In this document: positions 12,285-24,010 of the stretch, in pieces
Layout of the letters: every line of letters starts with the position of its first letter
How positions within the stretch are numbered: the first letter of the stretch is position 1
Assembly (NCBI RefSeq): GCF_000283155.1
Contig: NW_004454239.1
Coordinates: forward strand, 5,465,078-5,529,077
Direction: 5' to 3'
DNA length: 64,000 nucleotides
Source of the DNA: Ceratotherium simum simum
Lineage: Eukaryota; Chordata; Mammalia; Perissodactyla; Rhinocerotidae
Translations under genes and position numbers: made by a program
Notes under the pieces: generated by a model
Told to the model about the DNA's origin: nothing
The model's database searches: none
The model's input: only the letters and a program-made list of their open reading frames with translations

Positions 12285-12900
12285 CATCCAGCACATTTGC
12301 TCAGGGCCATTATGTGCCAGACACTATTCGTTAACAGATATTTATTACCTAATCGATGACAGGTGTTCCAGACACTGTTCTAGTGGGAGACATGGAAAAC
12401 AGGGGGACAAGTAAACAGGATGGCAATGCAGACTATAAAGAACAGGAAAGCAAAATAAGGAATAGAGTGCAGGCTGCTCTTTCCAGAGGGAGCCCAGGGC
12501 AGCCCAATTACAGTGGGACCTGGAAGCGTAAGACAGAGCAGTGGACAAGACAAGGTCCTGGCCCTCCTGAAACTTACATTCTAGTGGAGGAGACAGAAAA
12601 TAGAACAAGTGAAAATATAATCATAGGTGCTGATAGATGATGGTAGGAAGCAGAATTATTGTGAGGAGGACAGGCCTCTCTTAGAAGGTGATATTGCAAC
12701 AGAGCTGAATGGAGGCAGGGAGGGAGTCCTGTGGAAGTGAGGGGGAAGAGAACCACAGGCTGAGGGGTGGTACTGGAGATGCTCATGGATGGGACTGTGC
12801 TTGGAATGTTCAAAAAGTGGCCAGCGCTCTGGGAAGAGAGATCTGCTTTTTGCTGATGGCAGAAAGTGTTTCAAATGGTCATGAAGTAGGAAAAGGGGGC
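12285..12900 (-). mobile_element. L2 LINE 3' end, antisense
   Basis: Plus strand carries the reverse of the L2 3' end: tattatgtgccagacact, ttccagacactgttctag, tcctggccctcctgaaactt, acattctagtggaggagaca, then older text to about 12,900. Confidence 0.7.
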
Positions 12901-13014
12901 GAGTGTCTATTAATAGATGGTTTAGTCACATCAGGGGTAAACATTTTACACCACAGGGTAAAAGGAATAATCACAGAAGCCCAACTCCCTTTTAAGAAGT
13001 GTCAAAATTGTGTT

Positions 13015-13260
13015 AATAACAGCAATAAATATTTATTAGGTTCTTACTCTGTGCTCGGCATTATTCTAAGAGCTTTCAAGTATTAACTAATTTAATCCTT
13101 TCAAAAACCTTATGGGATGAGACTATTGATTCAATCTATTTACTGTTCAGGAAACTGAGACAATTTCCTGTGTCTGTGTGCTTCATGTCCAAGGTCTCAC
13201 TGCTGGCAAGGGAGGATGCTGGGGCGGAATCTTTGGCCATTGTGCTGCCTTCCTCCAAAT
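13015..13260 (-). mobile_element. MIR SINE, antisense
   Basis: Reverse MIR landmarks: ataaatatttattaggttct, ctgtgctcggcattattcta, actaatttaatcctttcaaa, ctgttcaggaaactgaga, caaggtctcactgctgg. Confidence 0.8.
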
Positions 13261-13724
13261 CTCTTGGAAGGGTATTAGAAAATATTAGCAAATAATGTGC
13301 ATTATGATTTATGTTTGATGAAGTGGATTATATACGTGAAGGGAAAATTAATTTCAAATATCTTAATGTAACAAGTACCATTAGATTTTGGTAGTCAGAT
13401 AGAAAGCCACTTAGATTTTACAGATGGCTCACTAATTGTTTTGTGTTAGAATTCTTAAAGTATCACTCATGGAGTTTGTATATTAACCTAAAATATCACA
13501 GAAATATTAATAGGCTAATGATGTACATTGAAATCTCAGCTGCTAATACACTGAATCCTTTAAAATATTGTCAATCTGGAAAAACTCAAAACGATCACGG
13601 ATAGTAATAATTCTTCATCTTTTATAGTGTTGCTGTTATACATCAGGCTCAAATACTCTGCATTTTATGTTGTTAGTTTTGAGCCCAGTCTGTTAATGAC
13701 TGATTTTCATTTAATTAACTTAAA
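13261..13724. other. Intergenic DNA, nothing recognised
   Basis: A+T-rich, no family or exon recognised. Confidence 0.4.
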
Positions 13725-14430
13725 AAAATAGACTTTATTTTTTAGAGCAGTTTTAGATTCACAGCAAAATTGAGCAGAAAGTACAGAGATTTCCCAAGTA
13801 TTCCCTACCCCACCTCACATAGCTTCCCCCAGCATCCACATCTGCCACCAGAGTGGTACATTTGTTATAACTGATGAACCTACATTGACACATCATCACC
13901 CATAGTTTAGGTTAGACTTCACCCTTGGTGTTGTGCATTCTATGGGTTTTGACAAATGTATAATGACATGTATGCACCATTATGGTATCATACAGAATAG
14001 TTGCACTTCCCTAAAAATCCTCTGTGGTCTGCTATTCATCCTTTCCTCCCCACCAACTCCTGGCGACCACTGATCTTCTTACTATCTCCATAGTTTTGCT
14101 TTTTCCAGAATATCATATAGTTGGAATCGTACAGGACGTAACATTTTCAGAGTAGCTTCTTCCACTTAGCAATATGTATTTAAGGTTCCTCCATGTCTTC
14201 TCATGGCTTGATAACTCATTTCCTTTTAGCACTGAGTAATATTCCCTTGTCTGGATGTACCACAGTTTGTTTATCCATTCATCTCCTGAAGGACATCTTG
14301 GGTGCTTCCAGGTTTTGGCAATTATGAATAAAGCTGCTATAAACATCCGTGTGCAGGTTTTTTTATGGACATAAGTTTTCCACACACTCGGGTAAATACC
14401 AAGGAGGATGATTGCTGAGTCGTATGCACT
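13725..14430 (-). mobile_element. L1 3' end, antisense
   Basis: 3' UTR first on the plus strand (tagagcagttttagattcac, ggcgaccactgatcttctta, ttttccagaatatcatatag), then the ORF2 C-terminus on the minus strand, which reads TYVHKKTCT..MFIAALFIIAKTWK between 14,385 and about 14,290. Degenerate and 5'-truncated. Confidence 0.8.
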
Positions 14431-15440
14431 TGGAGGCAGACAGAGTGGCGTACTTCCGAGTGACAGCCCTGCTTTGGGAGCAGGACGCTGGGTGATGGCG
14501 GTAGCACTGGGCTTCTGCCCTTGGTGTTTTCAGCGTGCCATCCCTGAGGTAGAGCCTCGTCAACCTTAAAAATAGAACAACCAGTTATTTTACCAGCAAA
14601 ACAAGTGTATTTGGCAATAGCCAAAGAATCGCAATTCAGGATATGCATGCTATGGCAGACCATAGGCAAATCCAACAAACAAGGGAGAAGAACATTATTT
14701 TATAGAGAAAAAGGAGGAACTTGGGAGGGGTTGTTTTGAGCAAAAGTCAATTGGAAAAAGCAAGAGTTCAGGGTGGTGATGGTTTCTCATTGGCTGAGTT
14801 GCTGGGGTAATGATTTCTGTTGGGGATGCAACGTACATTTCTTCCTGTAATTAAAGATTCTTTCCCTGAGGACTTCTTTCTGTTGGGGTCTGTAATTGAC
14901 TATCTTCCTGTTACAACTTTTTTCTGTTGGGGTGTGTAATTGACCCTCTTTCCTGTAATTGACCTCTGAGTGGTACTGCGTGGGAACTCCCCCTTCTGAC
15001 CTCCTGACATCATTTTAAATGAGGTTTCCCTTTATTAATTCTCACAGCCTCCACCCTCTGTAAAGCCTGGGTGGAAGAACAGAGCCCCAAACCTCTTGGC
15101 CACACTTGCCTGGAATTTAGTCTCTGCAACATATAGCTGGGGTTGGGGGTGAACAATGCTGGTGGCCTGCCCCTCCTGGAAAGATACCATAGTCAACAAC
15201 TGGGAGCTGGGGGAGAGGGAGCTCTGTGTTCTTGGCCGTACCTGCCTGGAATGGAGTTTCCATCACTCTGAACTGGGAGGCGGAAGGTGAGAGGGAACAG
15301 GCTGTGGTGCAAATGCCAAAGACTCTTGCTCTTTTTACCAAGTTTTAATAGATTTCCTTGAGTAAATGTTTCTTTGTTTTCTGTGTCCCCTTAAAATGAT
15401 TTCCAGAGTCTTTAAATGGTTGGTTTTCAAAAATAATTTT
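14431..15440 (+). mobile_element. Candidate LTR or unclassified repeat with internal duplications
   Basis: Three copies of tttctgttgggg start at 14,814, 14,877 and 14,921, each followed by a version of tgtaattgac. Further on, cttggccacacttgcctgga (15,097) and cttggccgtacctgcctgga (15,232) begin an imperfect ~135-bp tandem duplication. The end (ctctttttaccaagttttaatag) looks like a retroviral U5. No TG/CA ends or target duplication were found, so LTR status is a guess. Confidence 0.35.
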
Positions 15441-15584
15441 CCCACTTATGCTTGTTTCACTTGGGAAGCAGGTCCACAGAATTCCTTATGCTGCTATTGT
15501 GGATGGAAGTGGAACTCTTTGGAAAGGTTTTTGATAACAAATTCAATTTTATTAAGATAATTTTATATAGCTATTTACCACACT

Positions 15585-15690
15585 TTGAGAATATATATAT
15601 ACTGAGATATAGACATATAGATATCTCAATATCTCAATCTATCTATCTATCTATCTATATTTCTCTGTCTCTCTCTCTCTACCTATATAT
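15585..15690. repeat. Simple repeats: (TA), (CTAT)n, (CT)n
   Basis: A run of tatata and tatctatctatctat followed by tctctctctctct just before the 25-bp minisatellite. Confidence 0.85.
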
Positions 15691-15790
15691 GGAGAGAGGA
15701 TACATATATATATATGGAGAGAGGATACATATATATATATGGAGAGAGGATACATATATATATATAGAGAGAGGATACATATATATGTAT
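15691..15790. repeat. 25-bp minisatellite, four units
   Basis: Unit: ggagagaggatacatatata followed by tatat. Units at 15,691, 15,716 and 15,741 are identical; the fourth at 15,766 differs at its first base and in the tail (tatgtat). The period is exactly 25, so the open frame across it is not a protein repeat. Confidence 0.95.
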
Positions 15791-15810
15791 CTAGAGAGAG
15801 AGAGATGGAT

Positions 15811-16329
15811 AGCTTTAAGGTTTATAATATGCATCTTTATTACAGAATACCTTCAAATAATACTGTATCACTTTAGGTAGAACCTTACAATAGGTGGAGA
15901 CACGGCTGGAGAAATAACAGTAAACGGAATATGTTCTGACAAAGTAGGAAAAATACAACCAAAAATTACAACTGAAAAAGGAGGAGAAGGGAGGAAGGGA
16001 AAAGTAGAATGTGATCATTGATCATTGACTAGATAACAGATGAGAATCAACAGATATCTTTAAAACTGAGACACTAGATAGTCAAAGGTCAATGCGTTTT
16101 TCTCATTTATGCCCAATTAAGAGCATAAAAAGTACAAACATGAAGGTAACAAGTGGAACAAAATATAAGCTTTCTTAAATATAAAAAATAACTTCAGAAA
16201 GAGAGAAGTTGACACACTACATAAAGAAACACAGTTAATATAATACACACAGTAATTATAACAAAATAATATGACAGCATTAAAACCAAACATATCAATC
16301 AATAAATGTTAATAGGCTTAACTTGACTA
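15811..16329. other. A+T-rich DNA, nothing firm
   Basis: A-rich plus strand between 16,080 and 16,330 could be an L1 internal fragment; no landmark found. Confidence 0.3.
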
Positions 16330-16660
16330 AACAGCTGTTAAAAAGAATGAGTAAAATCTCTATGAAAAGATATGGAATATTTTCTAGGATACATTGTTAA
16401 GCAAAAAGAGCATAGTGCAAGAGAATATACATTCATTTTGCGTAAGGAAAAATGGAAAACAAGAAAACATACACACATTTGCTTATTTTTGCAGAAAGAA
16501 ACAAAGCAAGGATAAACCAGAAGCTAATAGAATGGATTATGTACACAGGGGCAGACTGGGGCAGTGGGATGATGGAGGGAGTGACACCTCTCTGAGTACG
16601 TCTTTTTGATTGATTGTTTTGACTTTTGGAATCATGTTAATGTTCTAAATATCAAAAAAA
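16330..16660 (+). mobile_element. L1 3'-end-like fragment
   Basis: Resembles the 3' untranslated part of old L1/HAL1 copies (gatacattgttaagcaaaaa, then a 'gcagactggggcagtgggat' segment). Limits approximate. Confidence 0.5.
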
Positions 16661-17554
16661 TTAGATCAGCATGGATGGGGGAACCCTAAAATTAATGCAA
16701 ACATAAATGTGTGAGCCCAACTGAATTTCAAAAAAGCAACAACCACAATGAAGGTGGGAGCAGAATTAATTCAAGTGATATTTGGACACAGTACTTTGAC
16801 TATATACTCTCAGTTGAAAAAAAAAAGAACTGTGAACACAATACTGAACTCTTCTGATTAGGTTTGATTTTTGTAGTGATTTACAGGTATAGCAATTCTG
16901 AAACTAGTGTGTGATTTTGGGCTGATAATATTGGGAGCCAGCGTTCTCAATGTGGTAGTAGGGAGAAATAAATATGGGTTGTTTTTTTATTTAGGGAAGG
17001 CAAGGAAAAACCCTGTGGAATTGGATTGACATTGGCTGTACCTGCACAAACTCATGTGTGGCTGTTTGTATATGTGTACATGCATGTATGTATTTGTGTC
17101 TACATACATATATGTATGTAAATTTTCTCATGCTTGCATATCTGTGTATGTGCATGTGCAGTTCTTCACACAGTCCACTGGAAAAGCCTAGAAGCCATGA
17201 CATTCAACAGCAATGAGCACACCTAGCATCCAGACTTTGGTTTCTAAGTACCATTTCCCATTAAAATGACCAGGGTTCCTTGGAGAAATGGTTGATTACA
17301 TGGGTGGGGAAGGGAGCATACAAAATAAGCGTGGAAGGTCTTGTACCAGGAAGAGAGGAAAGGCTAAGAGAAATGATGCGGCATGTAAAACAACAATAAC
17401 ACCAGAGCCAGCTTGAAGGGCTCCCACTGCCCAGCTCTGAAAGAATGTGAATGTTGAAATAATAATATCAGTGATGGGTGGTAAGTCTAATGGGAGGAGC
17501 AAAGGTTGATGAAGAACAGGGTTTTGGGTCTCAAAATGTCTCCCCACACACCAC
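16661..17554. other. Intergenic DNA with TG/CATA-rich patch
   Basis: 17,060-17,160 is an impure (TG/ATGT)-rich patch. Nothing else recognised. Confidence 0.4.
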
Positions 17555-18290
17555 TTACTATTTAGTGATTAATAACTACACAGTGGGTAATTGGAATACC
17601 TTAACTAAGTGATCAAAATTAATATCATTGAAAAGGGAAAAATGGACGTCATGTGCCTCTAGGTGCACTACGTGAGAAGGACACAAGGTCACTTGTGTAG
17701 TATCAATGTATCTACACAATGTGTCTATCCCAGTGTATCTATCAGCGATTACATTAAAATCCAGAGAGAATAACACTCCTGTTAAAAGGAAAAAATAGTC
17801 AGTATGGAGGAAAAAACCCCCGACTATATGTTTATAAGAGACACATCGTAAATATAGTAATACAGAAAGATTCCAAGAAGAAGGGTGGAAATACATACAC
17901 ATGCAAAGAGAACTGGTGTGACTCTACTAATATCAGACAAAGTAAGCTAAGGCAATAAGCATTATTTAGAAATTAAGTGGGGCATTTCATAAGGTTAAAG
18001 AGATTCGTCCACTAGGAAGTTACAGCAATTCTAAATCTTAATCACCCAATAGCACAGCTTTAAGACATATAGAGCAAATTAACAGAACTAAACAGGGAAA
18101 TAGGCAAATCACAGCAGGAGATTCTAACACCTTTCTCAACAACTGACAAGAAGAAACAAAGAATTAAGTAATTATATATATTGAATATCTGAACAATAAA
18201 ATTAAATTTGGCCTAATTAATAGATATTAGAGCACTGCACCCAATAATGACATAATAGATATCCTTTTTAAGACGATACAAAAACTGTTA
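17555..18290 (+). mobile_element. L1 ORF2 5' (endonuclease region) fragment
   Basis: Plus-strand text such as gtgtgactctactaatatca and aacagaactaaacagggaaa is typical of the L1 endonuclease coding region; many stops. Confidence 0.6.
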
Positions 18291-18529
18291 CCAGCAGGTT
18301 TTTTTTGACTGTTGACTTGAATGCCTGGATATTCTGGAGAGGTGTTTTCATATTTACACATTCCGTTTGGCATGTATAGGTGAATCTATTTCTTCAGTAG
18401 GTAGTAGGAAGGGAAGGTTAGCTTGCCAGGCACCACGATCCCTGCTTTCATTCCATTTCTCTCCCTGGGTGGCGTCGACTGACCATAGCTCACTGAGAGT
18501 TATTTAGTCAGATGAACCTCATCTTAACT

Positions 18530-18680
18530 GCAGAATCCAATGCAACAAACCCTTACTACACGCTTACTCTGAGCATCCATTGGGAGTTGAAGATGAAAAA
18601 GAAATAGTCCCTGCCCTCAGGAAGTTCACAGCACAGCAAGAAGGGCAGTAACATATATAATTAACCAGAATTCAGGGTGA
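18530..18680 (-). mobile_element. L2 3'-end fragment, antisense
   Basis: aatagtccctgccctcagga and agttcacagcacagcaagaa match the reverse L2 3' end. Confidence 0.55.
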
Positions 18681-19790
18681 CAAGTGCCATGTTAACTGTA
18701 TGGAGATGGTGTTATGAGAGTAAAGAACATTAAAAAAAGATGTCTGCCCCAGGAAAACCAGACTCATGAGAACTCTCTGCCTGCACGAGAGTGACTTCAT
18801 CAGGGATCATTTGGTTATAAGGAACAGACTCTCCTACTAGCTCAAGCCAAAGAAGTAATTTACTGGAAAGGTAACAGAGGTGCTTCATGGAACCCGCGAA
18901 CAACGGGTGAGGCCAGCCTCAGGAGGGACTACAAGTAGTAGGCTGGGAGTCCACACCCCAGCCTGTCTCCCCTGCCTCGCTGTGGGGCCACGTGGCCTCT
19001 CTCTGCTCAGGCTTTGTGTCTGGTTCACCCTTTCTGTAGGCTGGCGTTGTCTGCTTTGACGTGCACACAGCTGCTCCAGCCCTATGTCTTTGCAATTCAC
19101 ATCCCCCCGGGAGACTGAGGAGGGCCCCTATGTCATCTTCCAAATACACAGAGAAGAATCTGAGCCCACTTTGGGTGAGACAGCTGTGGGCAGGGATAAT
19201 GAATGTGGTGTCCTGCCTGTGAAGCAGAGGCGGAGGGGGCAAACGCTCTGAGGAGGAAATGTGGGTGATGCAGGTAACACACCTGCCATGAGTGGGCAGA
19301 CCGTGGGTTTTTCAGACATCTCTCTACACGGCTAATTATCATAATTGTGGCACTGGAAAAAATGTTATTTCTTGTTTTCATAACTTCTATGGGAAAAATG
19401 TCAAAATAAACATGTGGGAGGATAAAGGTTACACACATGACATCTCTGTCCATTTTAGCTGAGATTATCAGTGCTCATAACGGAGTCTATGAAGGACGGG
19501 ATTACTGATAAGACGGTACATGCAAAGTACCAAGGACCGTGCTAGACCTAGGACAGGAACTTGAAAATGTTCTTTCTCTTGTAGTGGACATCCATTCCCA
19601 GCATCTATTCCCATCTTCTCCCTTCCCAGTAACACTCTGGTTTTCCCAGCCACGTGATTTACATGCGAATGGTCTCACATTCAATTCCAGAGGGAGAGAG
19701 TGACTGGCCTAAGTCGTCGACATAACCCAACCCCACGGTCTCAGTGATTGGTTCTGAGGTGGGCACATGAACCAGATCAGGTCAGAAAGT
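18681..19790. other. Intergenic DNA, possible old DNA-transposon repeat
   Basis: 18,805-19,330 resembles an old mammalian interspersed repeat (ggttataaggaacagactct, caaagaagtaatttactgg) that I cannot name. No exon seen. Confidence 0.3.
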
Positions 19791-19807
19791 CTCCATTCTT
19801 GGACCTT

Positions 19808-20101
19808 TTTTTTTTNNNNNNNNNNNNNNNNNNNNNNNNNNNNNNNNNNNNNNNNNNNNNNNNNNNNNNNNNNNNNNNNNNNNNNNNNNNNNNNNNNNNN
19901 NNNNNNNNNNNNNNNTTTTTGCTGAGGAAGACTGGCCCTGGGCTAACATCCGTGCCCATCTTCCTCCACTTTATATGGGACGCCGCCACAGCATGGCCTG
20001 AAAAGCGGTGCATTGGTGCATGCCTGGCATCTGAACCTGTGAACCCCGGGCTGCTGAAGCGGAGCGCGCGCACTTAACCGCTTGCGCCACAGGGCTGGCC
20101 C
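19808..20101 (-). mobile_element. ERE SINE with perfect 17-bp target duplication, containing an assembly gap
   Basis: Minus-strand ERE1: poly-T at 19,808, body 19,916-20,101 ending ...gccacagggctggcccc. The duplication ctccattcttggacctt is identical at 19,791-19,807 and 20,102-20,118. The tail between the poly-T and tttttgctgaggaagactgg is hidden by Ns. Confidence 0.95.
19816..19915. other. Assembly gap, 100 N
   Basis: Exactly 100 N, the conventional placeholder for a gap of unknown size. It falls in the A/T-run and tail of the ERE. Confidence 0.98.
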
Positions 20102-20118
20102 CTCCATTCTTGGACCTT

Positions 20119-20814
20119 CGACCTATCTGAGAAGTATACTTTATCCCTTCTGAACCTGCATCATGGAGCATATAGACCTTGAGAGCTGCTGGCAGCTATT
20201 CTAGAAACAGGAACAGAAATGTGAGAATGGAGGTAGCATGTTAATACTAACTGAAGTAGAGCAGTGAAGTGGGCAGAGAGGATTAAGCATCTTGAACTTA
20301 ATGTGGCCAGTTCATAACTCTTTATTCCTGCTCCTGCAAAAGGCCTGCTTCTCCCCGATACGTCAGGTCAGGATAGGCAAGATTGTGGTGCAATAACAAA
20401 CAGCCCTGAATCTCAGTGACTTAAAAAAAATAAAGGTTTATATCTTAAACTACGTGTGGAATGCAAGTTGGCAGGAAGCTCTGTTCCACACCACCCTTAT
20501 TCCAGGACCCAGGCTGATGGAGCAGCAGCCACCATCTGGGAGAGGGAGAGTTCTTGAGGATTTTGCACTGACAGTTAAAAGTTCTGATCCAGAAGTGACA
20601 GATCCTATTGGCCAGAACTAGTCACAAGGCCACACCCAACCAAAAGGGGAACAGGAAGAGAGGAGAACCAGAAATATTTGTTGAACACCAATAATGACTA
20701 CCATACCAATTTTCTCCATCTCAAGAAAAGGCACTGCTATTGTATACTGAGTTACTCAAGTCAAAAACCCCAAATCTAGGCATTACCCTTGATCTCTCTT
20801 TCCCTTATTCCTGA
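20119..20814. other. Intergenic DNA with an old unnamed repeat
   Basis: 20,385-20,705 (tctcagtgacttaaaaaaaa, acccaggctgatggagcagc, agaaccagaaatatttgttg) resembles a repeat common to other mammals; the family name is not certain to me. Confidence 0.4.
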
Positions 20815-20986
20815 TGTATAGTCCACCAGCAAGTCCTGTCAACCCTACTTCTCTTCCTTCTCCAACACCACCCTTCTGCGCCCCAATCCAGAACATTTTA
20901 CTTGGACTACAGAAATATCCTCAATACCACTCTCCCTGCTTCAGTCTTACCCTCTGCCCACTCAAGTCTAATTTCCACACAGCATC
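20815..20986 (+). mobile_element. L2 LINE, 5' part of a split copy
   Basis: L2-like text (caataccactctccctgctt) that continues after the LTR at 20,987-21,562. Confidence 0.6.
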
Positions 20987-21562
20987 TGTGTGGGTTGACT
21001 AATGCCCCCGTCTCCATCCCCACTTCCTAATTTCCAGAGCCTGTGACCATGTCGTGTCACTTGGCAGAAGGGTCTCTGCAGATGTGATGAAGGTTCCCAA
21101 CCTTGAGATGGGGAGATTATCCTGCATTTTCATGCCCATGAGCCCTTAAAAGTGGAGGACTTTTCCCAGCTGAAGTCATGAAGAGGTCGCAGGGAGGAGG
21201 TAGACGAGATGCCGCAGGGTGCGGATCTGACATCCTGTTGCTGTCCTGAGATGTAGGGGGCTATGAGCAAGGACCACAGAGAGGCCTCTAGGAGCTAAGG
21301 GTGGTCCTCAGCTGAGAGCCAGCAAAGAAATGAGAACCTTAGTTCTACAAATGCATGGATCTGAATTCCGCCATAACCTGAAGGAGGCTGGAAATGGACT
21401 CATCCCTAGAAGCCCTAGATTTCATCTTCATGAGACGCTGAGCAGGGCAAACAGCTGAGCCACGCTGACTTCTGACTACAAAACTGAGAAACAACATTTC
21501 TGTAATGTTTTAAGCATAGAAGCTTTGGTAATTTGATAGGGCAGCAATAGAAAACTAATACG
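20987..21562 (+). mobile_element. Solo MaLR-type LTR with perfect duplication
   Basis: 576 bp from tgtgtgggttgactaatgcc to gaaaactaatacg (terminal CA mutated to CG). Contains ttgagatggggagattatcc. Perfect 5-bp duplication gcatc at 20,982-20,986 and 21,563-21,567. It splits an L2. Confidence 0.88.
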
Positions 21563-22080
21563 GCATCCATAGACACCTTTTTTGAAACATAAATTAGATA
21601 ATGTCACTACCCTGATCGAAATCCTCACATTTGGAGTGAAATTCAAGCTCTTTACCATGGCACATGTGGTCTGCTTCCTGCATGCTTCCGCTGCTCTCCC
21701 CCTCCCCGTGTTCTCGTTTCTGACCCTCAGCGGCACCAAGCTCCTCCCACCTACCTGCAACCCTTCCTTCCCCAGTCTTAGCACGGTGGCCTCCTTGTGA
21801 GTCGAACTGTGGCCTAATTGTTATCTCCTCGGAGAAGCCTTTCTGAGCACTTAAAACCAAGTAACCACTCAATTACACTCAATCACAGCACCTTATTTTA
21901 ATTCTCTTCAAACATTTGGCATTTTCTTATATATTTTCTTATCTGTTGTCTGCATCCTCCACTAAAAGGTAAGTTCAGTGGGACTATGGGCCTTGTCTGT
22001 CTTGTACACTGATGTGTTCCCAGTGCCTATAGGTCTCTATAAATATCAATTGAATGAATTTAATCACTAAGACATTAGAT
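21563..22080 (+). mobile_element. L2 LINE 3' end
   Basis: cactaccctgatcgaaatcc, cactaaaaggtaagttcagt, gggccttgtctgtcttgtac and cagtgcctataggtctctat, ending tgaatgaatttaatc: the canonical L2 3' end. Confidence 0.8.
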
Positions 22081-23264
22081 TAAGCCTTACCTAAAGGCCT
22101 AAAAAACAACTAAATGTGCTAATAAATTTATTTTATGGTTTAAGCCAATTTGAGTTAGGTTTTCTGTAACTCCCGACACGAAACTTCCGAACTGGCACAC
22201 CCTTTGTTTTTGCTTGGAGGAGTTTCTATAGCTCAGCGTAAAGCATGTCATCATAACGATTTTTATTCAGTACAATAACAGGATCTTTTTATTCATGTTT
22301 ATATCATAGGACCTTCCCTATCCTCAGGTCTCACCTGCCACAGAGTAGGTGCTCAGTAAGTTCTCACAGAGGGAATCCTAGAGCACAGGGAGGGTTGTGT
22401 TCATGATGTTCATAACCCACCAGGCTCTTATAACACTCAGATTCAGCAACATTTTCTATTAAACAAACAAAAACACTGCCCACAAAGACAGAGCAAAATA
22501 ACTGTACAGCAGGTCCCCTAACGACAGTCTTGCCTATTTGTACTACACTATTAATTATCAATAATCCCAAAGCACTTTCCTGGACAGAGAGAGAACCTAG
22601 TGTGAAATCAGGTGTTGTAAAAAAATCGTTAACAGCAGTGAATGCTAAATGAGCACAATTTATGTAAATAATCTTAATGGCAATGATAAGAGAGAGAATT
22701 GTTCACAGGTGCCATTTCCTGGGGAAAAAAAATCTACCTTTTCTTGCAAGAGAAAATGCTAATAGTTTCATTAAATTTATGAGCCTTAATTAGCACACTG
22801 CTGTTCTAATTACTGTGCGAGTCCTGAAATCATTTCCTTCACTCCTTTTCCTCTCTCAAGCAGATTCATACACAACCAGACGCTTCGACTTTCTTTATGA
22901 ATACGAGCATCCTGGCAGGGCTCTGACATGTATCTTCAACAATGATGATGTCTCTTCCAGAAACAGGCAATCAATCAGCCTCTCTTAGTCTTTATGGCTC
23001 TTTTTTCTCTCTCCCATACGTACACACATAGACACCAATTCAAACATACCACACACACCTCTCCTTGTGATGCAAATGAACACCTCAGAGATTACTAAGA
23101 AGTTGGTTTCCTTACAAACTGTTCTTGTTAATCTCCAAGTCCCTAGTGTTTTTTTTCCAAGACGTTTTCTATAGCAAAAATAGTTCACATAAAATTACTA
23201 AGGGCTCTTTAATGTCTATCTGACTCACATTGTTCTTTATACTTTTCTCCTTGACATTCTATTT
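22081..23264. other. Intergenic DNA, nothing firm
   Basis: A short L2-like piece near 22,300-22,370 (cacagagtaggtgctcagta). Otherwise unrecognised. Confidence 0.4.
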
Positions 23265-23288
23265 TTGATGATGATGATGATGATGATA
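23265..23288. repeat. (GAT)n microsatellite
   Basis: Seven GAT units then ataat; at the edge of a MIR. Confidence 0.85.
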
Positions 23289-23289
23289 A

Positions 23290-23475
23290 TATCCTGTAGC
23301 TTCCACTTATTGCACTTAACCATGTGCAAAGTATTGGGCTGAGTGCTTTAAATGTTACCTCATTTAAGTCATGCAATGACCCTACAGGTAGATTATTATT
23401 ACACCTCCATTTACAAAAAAAGAAACTGAAGCTAAGAGTATAAGTAGCTTGCTCAAAGTCATATAGGCCCATTCT
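23290..23475 (-). mobile_element. MIR SINE, antisense
   Basis: gagtgctttaaatgttacct, gcaatgaccctacaggtaga and ctcaaagtcatatag match the reverse MIR consensus. Confidence 0.75.
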
Positions 23476-23564
23476 CTGTCCTCTCCTTGTGGGACTTCAG
23501 TTACACTCATAGGATAAAGTGAAATGTTCTAATATACATCTCATGCTCTTTCCTTTTTCACCCC

Positions 23565-23772
23565 CTGCCCCTGTTTTAGTCTGGATATTTTCTTCTAGCC
23601 TATCATCTAGTTGATCAATTCTCTCTTCAGTTGTGTCTAATTTGCTATTTAACCCATCATTCAGTACTTAATTTATTACATTTTTCACTTCTAGTATTTC
23701 TATTCTTTTTTTGTAGTTTGCAGTTCACCTAAATTCTCTATCTTCTTAAATATAATATGCATAGTTATTTTA
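23565..23772 (-). mobile_element. L1/HAL1 fragment (ORF1 side), antisense, left part
   Basis: T-rich text (ttgatcaattctctcttcag, tttgctatttaacccatcat) typical of L1 ORF1 coiled-coil coding sequence read antisense. Interrupted by an ERE. Confidence 0.6.
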
Positions 23773-24010
23773 TTTTTTTGTGAGGAAGATCAGCCCTATG
23801 CTAACATTTGCCAATCCTCCTCTTTTTTTGCTGAGGAAGACTGGCCCTGGGCTAACATCTGTGCCCATCTTCCCCACTTTATATGGGACGCCGCCGTAGC
23901 ATGGCTTGCCAAGCAGTGTGTCGGTGCGCACCCGGGATCCGAACTGGCGAACCTTGGGCCACTGCAGCTGAGTATGCACACTTAACTGCTTGTACCACCA
24001 AGCTGGCCCC
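23773..24010 (-). mobile_element. ERE SINE with perfect 15-bp duplication
   Basis: ERE1 with two tail modules (gtgaggaagatcagccctat and gctgaggaagactggccctg). Perfect duplication tgcatagttatttta at 23,758-23,772 and 24,011-24,025. Confidence 0.95.

Noticed and set aside
12709..13086. 125-codon plus-strand frame
   Set aside because: It spans an L2 remnant and part of a MIR, so it is repeat-derived.
15691..15790. CRISPR-like array
   Set aside because: The 25-bp units are adjacent with no spacers; it is a minisatellite in a mammalian genome.
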